From: Mortierella alpina
Lineage: Eukaryota > Mortierellomycota > Mortierellomycetes > Mortierellales > Mortierellaceae
Length of the DNA: 64,000 nt
Assembly (NCBI GenBank): GCA_029449245.1
Contig: JANATF010000007.1
Coordinates: forward strand, 248,001 to 312,000
Direction: 5' to 3'
Shown: positions 44,443-54,986 of the stretch, piece after piece
Position numbering within the stretch: the stretch's first letter is position 1
How the letters are laid out: each line of letters begins with the position of its first letter
The notes under the pieces: generated by a model
What the model was told of the DNA's origin: nothing
Databases searched by the model: none
What the model saw: the letters and a program-made list of their open reading frames with translations, nothing else
Program-made: the position numbers and the translations under genes

Positions 44443-46023
44443 GCATCGGGTCTAGTACCATCGCTGAGTGATAAATAAAAAAAAGGAACATCTCTGAGCC
44501 GTAACCGCACGATGTATGTTCGTTGGCAGGTAAGATCCTGTGTCGTGGAATGGCCGAGAACTTGAGGATCGCGCGCTTTTTTTGCGATTTGGCATTGAGC
44601 TGTGCTCTCCTGCAGCGCGCATGAAGGGACCAGAAAATGAAAAACGGCCCGTGTACCCTATTTTGTAAAGGAGCGAGGGGTGATTCAGAAAACGCGGAGA
44701 GTCCAGCCGTACATGAGTAAGCCTTCTACCCTGACATCAACGCCCCAAGCATCGTCTCTTTCCCTCTTGGACACCGACATCGTATCTTGAACTTGTGTAT
44801 GCAATCTTGGCGTTCTAAAAATATGTTCGAGTTGAAAAGGGGCAGAACAGGTGGCCATACGCTTGCCACCAGCACCGCGATAGTATGGGCGCCGTGGTGC
44901 ATTTGGTTAAAGATGTAGATGCAGATTCAGATTCAGATGTTTGAGTGCGCCGCTTTGAAAGCGTGTTGAAGTTCTCGGTAACCTAGAGACGATCATCGCA
45001 TGCGACAGGCGCTCGAATATCCTCCATCCTTCTCCTGCCTACACTCGATGCCTTCTCTTCTCCCCTTTGTTCTAGCCTCGCTCCTCGATGGCCCGTTCAA
45101 GGAACCGTTGACATAATGAAGCATTACAAAGGGAAAAAAATTCAAGGGGGGACACAAATGCGCCATGGGCCATTTACAACGGTCTCGTCGAATTAAGTCA
45201 ACACACAAAAAGACCCTGAGGCATTCTCCTTTCGTAGTCTGTCTTTTTAGTTTTTGTCGTCAGTGCGAACTCGGGGGCTCTCTTTGCTTCATGAAACGGA
45301 TCCTCTTTGTTCATGTCCTGAGTCTGCTTTTCTTTTGGAATACTATCAACCGGCGCACGAGGAATCATCGAGGGAGCCATCGATGGATCCATGAAGCTAT
45401 GAGCAGTGCTCCTTCTATCTTTCCCTTTTGTTGGGACCCTCGCATTCCTTCTGAACCTCCCCTACTTTTCCTGGTGCTCTCGACTTGGGAAACCCTTTGG
45501 TAACCCTGCTCGCTTGCCCAACCAGTCCAGACACACCCATCGCGCGTTTTTTTGAATACTCTCGTGATTGTAAGCTGTTCTTTACTCGAGCGATATGAGT
45601 CTTGACTAGTGTACAGATAGGCGAGGAACAGAGCCGAGGGAGAGAATTGGAACCCAAGACGTAACGAATTATAGCTAGGAAAGGGGAGGGGCAAGGGAGA
45701 AACCAAAGGAAGGGCTGTAGTTGCCTCTCAGAGCAAATGTGGATACAATGACTATTGTCCGATTCATGAGCGTTCCTCCCCTCTTTTTATATATAAGCAT
45801 CCTATTTTTTGGGTCTCTTCCGCCCTTTCATCTCCTCTCTTTCCCCTTCACTTCCACTTACTTCCATCTACCTGCCAACCTCAGTCTTTTTGGTCTTAGT
45901 GCTATCTCGAAAGTCCATTCAAACCCCCGCTCCACAAGCAGTCGTAAACTATAAGCATACGTTCAACGGATCGCAGCAGACACGCCTACATCGAACCCCG
46001 TCCCCACCCAGAAGAAAATTACA
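44443..46023. other. Intergenic region and promoter of the small secreted peptide
   Basis: Begins with the LeuA 3' end (AATAAA at about 44472). No gene is recognised until 46024. TATATATAAG lies at 45788-45797, about 230 nt before the peptide start, and is followed by a CT-rich leader. Confidence 0.5.
45788..45797 (+). promoter_or_regulatory. TATA box of the small secreted peptide gene
   Basis: TATATATAAG after a T-run, followed by CT-rich sequence of the type seen in the leaders of other genes here. It supports real transcription of the short downstream frame. Confidence 0.5.
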
Positions 46024-46422
46024 ATGCTGTCCTTCAGACTCCCTCAAGCAACCTTCCTCTGCGCTGTTGTGATCCTCCTTCTGGCCTCATCCGATATGGT
46101 AGCGCACGCAGTTCCTGTACCAATCTCCTGCTACGACCCAGAATTCGCGTGCGACAATAAGTACGGCTCTGGGCCCTAAGTCCAGCGTGACAAGCTGTAA
46201 CCACGACCACCCTTCCCGCTTCTTCAAAGTACTCCACTTGGCCATTTCTTTTTTTTTTTTTTTGACTTCTCTCAAAGCAAAAACGATCATACACATATAC
46301 TACTTCGTGCTATAGCGACACAGCCCCTTCCAGCCCTTGTAAAATATCGACTCTCTCTTTTTCTCTCTAGCCTCAGTTCAGCCTCCACAACGGTGCAAGA
46401 TAACAAGAACTTTGACAAATAA
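46024..46422 (+). CDS. Small secreted two-cysteine peptide precursor
   Basis: The start ATG opens a strong signal peptide (about residues 1-29: MLSFRLPQATFLCAVVILLL, then ASSDMVAHA). The mature part begins VPVPISCYDPEFACDN, with two Cys six residues apart. Unspliced, the frame ends at 46179 (51 aa). A better model uses the donor GTACGG at 46161 and the pyrimidine-rich acceptor ending at 46370. This gives exons 46024-46160 and 46371-46422 and a 62-aa precursor ending VQDNKNFDK, with the stop overlapping an AATAAA signal. I recognise no family. An upstream TATA box and CT-rich leader support expression. It could be a defence, signalling or interaction peptide; function is unknown. Confidence 0.6.
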
Positions 46423-46623
46423 ATTCTCTTGCAAATCTGTGGTTAAAAAAAAAAAAGAAAAAGGCAAAACTATAGATCATGCACTCCCTTTGCTCGTTGT
46501 GGGAAGGGTAGATAAAAGATCATGCGAGGGATACATATGATATTTCTTCGACACAGTATCACGAACATCGTTCCATTCACCAAAAGGAAAACGCGTTCAC
46601 AAGAACTCGAAGGCAAAAGATAT

Positions 46624-46694
46624 TGCGTGGTCCGGGAATCGAACCCGGGTCTACCGCGTGGCAGGCGGTAATTATACCACTAAACCAACCACGC
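46624..46694 (-). tRNA. tRNA-Gly (anticodon GCC)
   Basis: The 71-nt cloverleaf reads GCGTGGTTGGTTTAGTGGTA at its 5' end. The anticodon stem ACCGC/GCGGT encloses loop CTGCCAC (anticodon GCC). The T arm is CCGGGTTCGATTCCCGG, and the acceptor ACCACGC pairs with GCGTGGT before discriminator A. A and B boxes are canonical. A T4 terminator follows within about 10 nt on the minus strand. There is no intron and CCA is not encoded. Confidence 0.97.
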
Positions 46695-46836
46695 ATCTGA
46701 AAATTGGATGAAAATTTAGAATCAACAACCACTCGCCATAACATCGTCAATTAGAGAGGGTTTAGTCAATTAAGGAGGGTTCAAGTCGCTGGCTGGCCCC
46801 GGGATCGTAGTTATCAAAAAAATTCACGCTGGCCCC

Positions 46837-46856
46837 GTACGACTAGTGCTGGGAGC
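46837..46856. repeat. Target-site duplication, left copy (LINE)
   Basis: The 20-bp sequence GTACGACTAGTGCTGGGAGC is repeated exactly at 48073-48092, immediately after a poly-A run. This marks the insertion described between them. Confidence 0.95.
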
Positions 46857-48072
46857 GTCCTGGTTGAGACAGATCTACGCCAGATCCTCAAGCAACAATC
46901 CGTCATACGCCACCATCAGTCATGGACGACACAACGACGAGTCAAGAGTGGCGCCAAGGACATCCATGACATCGAGTGGCGGTCTACACTGGCTCACATC
47001 CACAATCGCTGCTCCGTCCACTCGTTTTACAGCAGCGCCAAGGAGACCCATCAGCGCACACACCGTATCAAAACTCTGCATGGAATGCTACCCACGCTCA
47101 ACAGCATGCAGGCGCGTCATCCCCACCTCTATCCACACTGCATCTGTCGCGACTGTGAGCTAGAGGAAGAAGATAATCACCACCTCCGGAGCTGCGGCGC
47201 GCTGGATGACGTTAAAACGGTCATTTGGGAGGCTGCACTGGCACGCATTGATGGCTGGGGTCAGACTGCAACGGTCAAATACAACAAAGCGCACGAGGAG
47301 ACGCAGGTCGAGTGGGCCTGTCCATCTTCGAGCAACAATATCCAAGGGCTGTCGAGCATTATCGGCGCTCGCGAGGTGCTTTTGGGCGCAGGTGTACCAG
47401 ACTGCCATCCGGATCCCAAATGGACGGTCGCGGACCTCTACCGAGGGATTACCCCTATTAGCCTCATTCAGGAGTGGGGCAACCTCTTTGCCACCCCAAA
47501 ATCAATCGCGCAATCCGTCATCCACAAGTTCGTTGGGTACCTGGCCGAGCAGGCCACCGAGCTGATATGGAAGCCCCGATGTAAAGCCACCATTGCCTGG
47601 GAACGAGAGCAAGGCATCACACCAGCCCAGAAGAGGGCCGTCTATCACGGACCCAGAGGCGACTGGAGCGCAGGGTACGGGTTCAAGTTCAGTATGGCTG
47701 ACTGCCCGTGCAGCCATTTGCTCGTCGACCACCATAACGGCCAATGCCCAGGCCAGTCCGTGACCCACTCGCAGCGGACCACACACTTTTGGAGTGCTGG
47801 CTGGGAAAGCAGCACAGGACCACCATGGAGGGAGTAGGGAAGATACCCTTTTTATAACAGCAACCTTCGTCCGTTAGACACGCTGATGAGACGTGGCAAT
47901 AGTCGCGCGGGCCTGAGGGGTTGGAACCCAGGGAACGTGACTTGTCTTATGATAACTAGGACTCGATCCAAGGAGGATGGAATGGATGGTAGATCTTTGC
48001 CAGGTAGTTCTTAAGATTCGTAGCGTCATTCGACTTGAGAGGCATATTGTTATAAAAAAAAAAAAAAAAAAA
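46857..48072 (+). mobile_element. 5'-truncated non-LTR retrotransposon (LINE) with poly-A tail
   Basis: 1216 bp between perfect 20-bp target duplications (46837-46856 and 48073-48092), ending in A19. The frame is open from the first base to the stop at 47837 (about 326 codons). It encodes only the C-terminus of the second ORF: RIKTLHGMLPTLNSMQARHP followed by a Cys/His cluster (CICRDCE and HHLRSC) as found downstream of LINE reverse transcriptases. The reverse transcriptase, endonuclease and 5' end are missing, so the copy is dead on arrival, although the remaining frame is intact and thus young. It inserted about 160 bp upstream of the 5' end of tRNA-Gly. Confidence 0.92.
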
Positions 48073-48092
48073 GTACGACTAGTGCTGGGAGC
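48073..48092. repeat. Target-site duplication, right copy (LINE)
   Basis: Exact copy of 46837-46856, directly following the A19 tail of the LINE. Confidence 0.95.
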
Positions 48093-48281
48093 AGAGCGGA
48101 ATCTTCGCTCCAAGCGAGCGAAAGGCGAAACTTTTGTGTCGCTCGCTCCATTCATACTTTAACTTCAAAGTACGCCCCTCTTGCTTGCCTGTCTCTTTCT
48201 GTTACTGTTTTCGTGCACATGCCGATACTGCACACCCTACTCTGATACTCGACGCCTTCCCACGATAAAGTAATAAGCACA

Positions 48282-48499
48282 ATGGCACAGACCGCATCCT
48301 CCTTTGAACGTTAAGACGAAGCATGGTATGAGGAGCAAGGATGGCACTTTAACGAACACAACGACTTTGTCGATAAGAATGGTCAGTCAACACATCACTG
48401 CTGCGACTTTTGGCGCCTGGCTAGCAACCAGTTGTCACCCCTGCCTAACCCTTACGACAAACCCGATCCATATCGAAGGGAATCTCTACAATCGCGCTA
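48282..48499 (+). pseudogene. Interrupted short ORF, unknown family
   Basis: ATG GCA CAG opens a frame that meets TAA after ten codons. The same frame then continues for more than 60 codons (DEAWYEEQGWHFNEHNDF, later PLPNPYDKPDPYRRESLQ) to a second stop. Composition is protein-like and the frame is maintained, which suggests one nonsense mutation in a former gene or exon. I do not recognise the family. It may be part of the mobile element that carried the Fanzor fragment. Confidence 0.3.
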
Positions 48500-48676
48500 G
48501 TGACAAGAAACATTACGAGTTCGTTCAATGTATTATAGAATGAGGTCCTTCTAGATACTGGACCAGAAAATTAACCATTAACCATTTCTTATCTTCAAGG
48601 CTGTCTTCTTTTCTCGGCACTTGACTCGAGCCTTACAGGAAGAGGATCAGATTCAGGGGTTGCGTCCCATCACTCC

Positions 48677-48847
48677 TCAGGCTCTCTGTGAACTCAAAGA
48701 GTTTCCTAGCACGAAAGTCATGCTCTGCTCAAGATGTTCTTCCTCTGTGAAGAGCACGTTGCAAAGACAGTGCAAAAGTGCATTAGCAAAGCAACGGTTG
48801 CCCATGTTGTAAAGGCCATGGTTGCCGGACATTGGGTTGACGGACAT
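48677..48847 (-). pseudogene. Fragment of a ubiquitin-specific protease (Cys box)
   Basis: The minus-strand frame from ATG 48847 encodes 56 aa and contains GLYNMGNRCFANALLHCL. This matches the USP catalytic Cys box (GLxNxGNTCYxNxxLQCL), with Arg in place of Thr before the Cys. Nothing of the remaining 300-residue catalytic domain (His box) is found nearby on this strand, and the frame ends at 48677. It is therefore a truncated copy or an isolated exon. It lies antisense within the mobile-element region. Confidence 0.45.
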
Positions 48848-49394
48848 TGCAGAATAGTTTTGGTTGATATCTGTAATCGTGACAATAGAACACTCGCAAA
48901 AGGAAGACGAGGGTGTAAAGTGAAGAGTGTCGGCGTGAGAAACGATTGTTGATTCGACACAGTGCACGCGGCGAGAATAGCACAGACTCCACCGTCCTGC
49001 AACAATAGCATTTTAAGATTGCGCACTATAGACGATGGTTGCTGCAACCTCCATCTCTGGTGCATGCGCCCGCCAGACGGACATGTGAGGTGATTCGGCT
49101 TGATGGTCGTGGTAAACGACATAAGCAATCAGTCTAGCAGTGATGCGCGCGTCCGGACTCTACTTTGTTCCCATGTAGTTGTCAGAAACGGTCATTTTGT
49201 GATCTGGAGTGATCGTTGGAGAAAGCTGAACCTCGCGTCCGGACACTTGCACTACTCTTGGAATATACTGTAAATATCGGTCCTTATCTATACGAGCTCC
49301 ATGAAGTACCATCTCCTTGTCTGCAATGCTCCTGGATCCTGGCTAAATGTCCAGTCGTGACGAGACACCACAGCGTGCCAAGCGAGCAGACTAG

Positions 49395-49967
49395 CTGAAC
49401 GTTGTCCTCAGAACGATCGGCACCCGGACAGGCGATGTACAGCGGAGTCCTGGGCTGGATGTCGTTGTCGTTCTTGGCGATGGGCAGTTTGAGGGTGTCC
49501 GTGGACGAGCCTCCTTCCACGAGAGGGTCGCCGAGTTTTTGTACCAAAAGGTGAGATTTCTTTTTTTTTTTCTATTGGCAGCTCCTCTTTTTTTCTATTG
49601 GCTCGACCTTGACTGATATGAGACTGACACAATCTTACATCGTACCTGAAAGCTGACGGCTCTTGGCATCCCGGTCACCAAAGTGGATGAGTACAAGACC
49701 AGCAGCGTGTGCCCTCGCTGCGATGCTGCCGTCACGAAGGAGATGCGCAGGGTTACCTGCACAGCCTGCAATGTGCCGATGCACAGAGATAGCGCGGGAG
49801 CGCACAATATCGCTCGCATCGGCATGGCCCAGCTCCTCCAACAACCAAGGCCGGCGTCCCTCCGACGCCCCACCCAGGTCCAACCCGTAGCCCAGGCTGA
49901 AGAGGAAGATGAAGGAGACTTTGCGCAGGCTGAAGAGGAGGATGAAGGAGACTTTGGTCTCGATTAA
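49395..49967 (+). pseudogene. C-terminal exons of a Fanzor/TnpB-like RNA-guided nuclease
   Basis: Exon A (about 49395-49550) and exon B (49653-49967) join in phase. They read VVVLGDGQFEG, then ASFHERVAEFLYQK, then LTALGIPVTKVDEYKTSSVC, a zinc ribbon CPRC...CTAC, and the RuvC-III motif MHRDSAGAHNIARIG. The order (RuvC-II region, DEYKTS, two CxxC, HRDxxAxxN) is that of OrfB/TnpB and eukaryotic Fanzor proteins, RNA-guided DNA nucleases of transposons. The position of the usual RuvC-II Glu reads GDG; the Glu of VDEY could serve instead, as in Fanzors with a rearranged active site (inference). The tail repeats AQAEEEDEGDF twice. The N-terminal domains and RuvC-I were not found upstream, and the frame is closed at 49392-49394, so the gene is probably truncated or has unseen exons. 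Confidence 0.7.
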
Positions 49968-51218
49968 GCGGCGTGAAGCGTCGCAACAATTTGTAGAATA
50001 ACGGGCGTCTTCCAGCCTTCGGGCTGGGGATGCCTCCACAGTAAGTGTACATCATTTCACCTGCGAGAGCGACGAGCGAGCGTTGAGCGACCAGCGAGCG
50101 AGCGACCTTTGCTAACATTTATTCGCTCCCATCCCTACGTACGACCTATTCCTCGGTATTACAGGCGGATGTGTTACAGATTGTGGAAAGGTGCTGTTGT
50201 TGGGTGTGTGGCTGCTCAGAAGAGAAAGGCCCTCGTGGCGGTCAGCAGCTCCGCTTTTCATGTGCATGCTGCCTGTGGATAATAAGCAAAATAAAGGTTG
50301 TTGAGCGTTTCTGTGAGGAAAAGGGGCTCGAGGCAGATGAGCGTTTGGTGCACCTCAGCAGGGATCAGGGCTGGAAGAGGTCACTTGGCCACGCTCCTCA
50401 GGCGGACAGCCAGACAAGGTTCGCCTCGACCTTTTTTTCGCACTTTATTTTTTTCTGCCATCGTGTCCTGCCATTGCCGTGCTTCCTTTGTCTCGTCTTT
50501 CTTCGCCCTTCCCTACCCCCCCTACTCCCCCACACCCGCACTCCCCGCTTGTCGCTCCGACTCTTTTCTTGGGCTGGTCGCTTGTCACCCACTGGTTGCT
50601 CTTCCGTTTCTTGTACAGCAGTTTCCACAGTCTTTTTCTTTGTTCTTTGCCTCGCACACTTGCGCCAGCTTGCTCCTACCTCCAGCCATTGGTCCGTCCT
50701 TCACGCCATCGACTCTGTGTTCTCTTGGTGTAAGTCTGCCAGTAACTTGTCAACTGTACCGTGCGCATGAGCTCGAGAATGCCAACGTGCCAATCCAATT
50801 CAGCAGGATGCGCTTGGTTTGTTTCGTGTTGCGACACTGCCATGGCGTCAGAGATCACATGGGTCGCATTCTGTAACCCAAAACTCAAATCAAACTGACT
50901 CACCTGTCCTCCTTCTCCTTCTCCTTCTCCATGTCCTTCTTCTCCTTCTACGTCTTCTTCCGACTTTCCCTCTCTCTTTCCCTCTCTCTCGTTGCTGATC
51001 ATTCTTGCACGCCTCTGCACATCCACTAGACCCTTCGCATTGCGCCTTGGTACGAAAACAGGGGATTCACTTGTCCTGTTCATGGATGGCCATGGTCAGC
51101 TAAACTTTCCCTACTTGACTCATCTGCTGATAGTGTTAGCAAACAACCCTGACCCGGGACAGGATTAGGATCAGGACAAAGCCCAGGCTCAAGGACCAAA
51201 AAGAAACCGACTGCCACG
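49968..51218. other. Intergenic region before striatin
   Basis: Contains the hairpin above, then GAGCGAGCG repeats (50066-50105) resembling the CGAGCGAAAGGCG and GTCGCTCGCTC motifs left of the pseudogenes (48106-48147), possibly remnants of element ends. CT-rich tracts follow (50480-50640 and 50900-50995, with CTCCTT microsatellite repeats). Open frames there are low-complexity and unsupported. Confidence 0.5.
50012..50027 (+). ncRNA. UUCG hairpin downstream of the Fanzor stop (candidate guide-RNA scaffold)
   Basis: CCAGCC-TTCG-GGCTGG is a perfect 6-bp stem with the very stable UUCG tetraloop, 44 nt after the stop codon. In TnpB and Fanzor systems the guide RNA is transcribed from the 3' end of the gene and beyond. 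Location and structure fit, but a simple terminator or a chance hairpin cannot be excluded. Confidence 0.35.
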
Positions 51219-54200
51219 ATGAACCAGTTCCAGTCCATTCCTCAACAAGCACCGACTGTAGCCGAGTACGCCTTCCCTAGCGTGCTGCAGTTTCTGCAGT
51301 CGGAATGGCGTCGCTTCGAGCGAGATAGGAACGAGTGGGATATTGAAAAGGCAGAGATGAAGGTACGCACGCAAGAGCCGACCACGCAAACCCTTGAAAA
51401 GAAAACGTACTTGACCTCTAGAAATAAGGAGTTTGAGGGACAAAGAAGACAAAGGGAACAGCAGCAGCAAGGAGATCCTCTACAATGCGCTTATCGTTGC
51501 ATTAGGTGCATTATTTGCATGTCAACAAGCTCTCGATTCGATATGCAACACTGCACATGGAGGAAAAAGATGACAATGCAGTGCGGCTGACCCCTCAACT
51601 CTTGGTCGACTATAGGCAAGAATTGCTTTTCTCGAGGGCGAGAAGCGGGGCGTTGACAATACAAAGATGGATCTCATGAAGCGAGTCAAGATGCTGGAGT
51701 ATGCCTTGAGGCAGGAGAGGTATGTACATATGGCCGTCTGGCCAACACCCGTAGTCCACTGTCCGTACCGTACCTCCGTGGACTCACCGTTGACGCCCTG
51801 TGGCATGGAATAGGAGCAAATATGTCGAGGGTGCCAAAGGCGCTGTAGCAGGCTCGCCGGATCTTGCACGTAAGAATGTTCTCATGCGCTTACATAACAC
51901 ATTCCTGATAATCGATCGCATTTGAAACGACAGAGGCTCGATCGTTGTCGCTCTCTCAGTCGTCGACCCCATTATTCAGCACTCTCCTCGTTTCCCACGG
52001 CCCTAACGAGCCCTAAATTGACATCACCGCTAATTGCATTATGGTCATGGTTACGATTTTAGAGGCGAACGTCAGCAATGGCGATCTCTTAAGCAACGGC
52101 GGCAATAAGGCGCAAAATAGAATGTCGACCTACAGCACATCAGGAAGTAATATGACCCAAGTGAGCCCCACCTCGGCAACCAGCCTGGATCCTGTCGGAA
52201 GAGCCAAGAGCAGAGAGTTTCTTAGGATGTAAGAAGAGTCGCCATGCTGTTGCTCACGTTTTATTTATTCATGGAGGTCTATATCCTGCATCTGCTCCAG
52301 ACCCCTTTTGACCATCGCTCATATTAATTTCGATTCTCGACCATTGTCATAGATGCCTACAAGAGATCAGCTACTTGACATCCTCAGTTCCTCAGTCCAT
52401 AGCCATGGCTGTGCCCCCAGCTCAGAACCGCCTCTCACGCTACGAGTTGGATAAGAGAGCCGCAGGTCTCAATGGCCTGCGCGGCGGCGGCGGCAAGCAC
52501 AGACATAGTGACTTCTTCCCATCAATCGCTCAGTCTGCGGTTCCACCTCCTCTGCCCCGGTCCAATTCCGTCCCTTTCGCCACTTTGCAATCGCTTGAAA
52601 AAAATAAGCAGGGGGGAGCAAGTTCATCGCAGGATGCAGCTGTCAGTAACATTAGCGGACCGTTGGAGGCCGAAAACGCAGAGTATTCAACTGTGAAGCA
52701 ACAATTAATCGTCCAGCAGCCTTCAAAGCAAATCAATGGGACTGTTGCCAGAGATTCCCAAATGAGTGTACTTGCGCCTGTAGCTGTAGCCGTCAAGGAG
52801 GAACCTATGAAAGAGAAGCGCGAGCAAACTGACAGTAAGAACAGGACAAAGCTGGATGCACAGGATGATGAGATGTCGAGCTGTTTAGGTAATGCTTTCC
52901 AAGAAGAGGAGGCCATCACTGTCGTGCATGCTCCTCTTTCTGGAGAACAGTGGCGTGCAGACCTTGAGAAAGCAGGCAAGCAGTTAGGTGCCACTGCAGG
53001 AAAGAAGGCGAATGCCAAGGCAGAAGACGAGGCCCAGCTGGTACGTTGTTTCTTTTCGACACGTTTGCCACTGCCTTTAGAGCTTCTTTTTGAACCTATT
53101 GACTGATGTGTTTTCCTATTGTGATAGAGCAAGGATGTGCAGGACAAGTTCAACATATCGCCTGAGCGCTTGAACAAGATGGTCAAGGAGTGGGATAGGG
53201 ATAAATTGAAGCAGGATGTTGTCACCGGGAAAAACTCGATTCACAAAAAGAAGAACAAAGACAGTGGTAGGGGATTGTTCAAGCCAGCCAAGGTTTTTTT
53301 CCCATTAGAGCCAGCCACACGGCGTGCGCCCATAATTAACCACCTTTTTATATTGTTCTTCTGTCATCAGACATGTTAGATGAACTGGCAAGCCTTAGCG
53401 TTGCCGAGGCGGAAGAATCTGAGATTAGCAATGGTACCAAAAATGGAGAAACATTACCAGATGAGCCTGCGCGCTGGAGACCCAAAGTCACCCTGAGAAG
53501 GTTCGTGTGTTACACTTTCTTCTCGGCAGGATGCATTAACTAAAGAACCTCCTCAGCTTATTAACTCTGACGCTCTGCAATGTTAGGCACTTTGATACTG
53601 TGCGCTCGATCGCATTCCATCCTACCAACAAGGCATTGCTATCAGGTTCCGAGGACGGCACGATGAAGTATTGGAATCTTGAGTCGCCCCTGAAAGATTC
53701 CAAGAGGCCACTTAACGGGGAGGTGGAGCCGATCCATACCTACCGTGGCCATACAAAAGCTATCACATCTGTTGCCATCTCGGCAGATCAAAACAAGTGC
53801 TTCTCTGCAAGCATGGACTCGACAGTTCGATCATGGAAACTTGTCCCCATGAACAAAGAGACATACGCCCGTCTTGGTAAGACATTGTACAATCTAAAGT
53901 ACAAGGATTTACTTGCTCTTAAAGCTGTTGACACTGACATACTCGACCAATTTGCTTCCATTTCAGACCCAACGATACCGTTGACATCATTTATCGGGCA
54001 CACGGATTCGGTGTGGGACATTCGGCTGTTCCCAATCTCCATTTCTTCATCACAGCTGCTTGCATCTATATCCGCTGATGGTGCGCTCAAGATCTGGGAT
54101 ACAGAGACAAAGGGGTCGCCTCTTCGATCATCCTGGGGCTATAATGGACTGGAACCATCAGAGCTGGCTGAACCAACGGAGGCCTACACATCTGGCTTGG

Positions 54201-54817
54201 CCAAGCTGCCAGTGCCCACAGGACTAGATTTTTGCCCAACGGATCTGAAAAAGATGGTAGTAAGTTACTCCAACTCGGTCGTCAAGCTGTTTGACATTGA
54301 GACTGGGAAAGAAATTCTGGCATTCAAGAGCAACGAGTCTTACGGTAGGTGCACCATGATATGCCAAGTGGCATGGCGAGGGGATTATACAGCACGCGCC
54401 TTTTTTGCTGACAGGCATATTTATATTTTCTTGATAGACGGCACGCCTGCAACGCAGATCAATAAGGTCGTTTGCCACCCTACCATGCCCATTGTCGTCT
54501 CGGCGCATGAGGACCGCTTCATCCGATTCTTTGACATCAACTCTGGGGCGTGCTCTTTCTCGATGCTGTCTCATTTGGATGCTGTGTCATCGCTGGATAT
54601 CGATTCATCAGGATTGGTGCTTTGCTCTGGAGGTCACGATGGGTCAGTCCGACTGTGGGATATTTCATCGTCTACACGGTCGTGCTTGCAAGAGTTTTCT
54701 GGGCACCGGCGAAAGAGCGACGAAGGCGTTACGGCAGTCCAGTACCACCCATCTTTGCCGGGCCTGCTTGCGACAGGCGGTGCGGACTCTATTGTCAAGG
54801 TCTATACCCGCAGCTAG
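51219..54817 (+). CDS. Striatin-family WD40 scaffold (STRIPAK subunit)
   Basis: Exons 51219-51362, 51616-51719, 51814-51869, 52063-52228, 52353-53040, 53128-53266, 53371-53500 and 53587-54817 total 2658 nt, 885 aa, with all phases consistent. The N-terminus holds the caveolin-binding and coiled-coil block YAFPSVLQFLQSEWRRFERD, then KRVKMLEYALRQERSKY. Next comes the conserved CLQEISYLTS. The C-terminal 410 residues form the WD40 propeller, opening RHFDTVRSIAFHPTNKALLS. Striatins scaffold PP2A and GCK kinases; fungal members control hyphal fusion and development. One alternative in the third intron (51870-52062) would use an extra small exon at about 51934; the single-intron model keeps phase and was preferred. 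The middle region is Ser/Lys/Glu-rich linker. Confidence 0.94.
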
Positions 54818-54986
54818 ATTGCAACAGCACGGCACGAAACCCTTTGCTTTTTCCAATTGCTCCGCCACATCGCACACACTATACCTTGATTGCACTCGTA
54901 AAATAATCAAAAAAGCGCCTTCACAATTTTCACATTCAATTCTTTTGCTCTGCATACGCTGGTCGACAGACACCTTCAAGGAGACC

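Noticed and set aside
50171-50876. Overlapping plus-strand ORFs of about 200 codons
   Set aside because: They are CT-rich low-complexity translations (Pro/Ser/Cys) in the striatin upstream region and contain no motif.
51934-52010. Extra small exon in striatin after an acceptor at about 51933
   Set aside because: It would need a GTTTCC donor and a shifted acceptor. The single intron 51870-52062 keeps phase without it.
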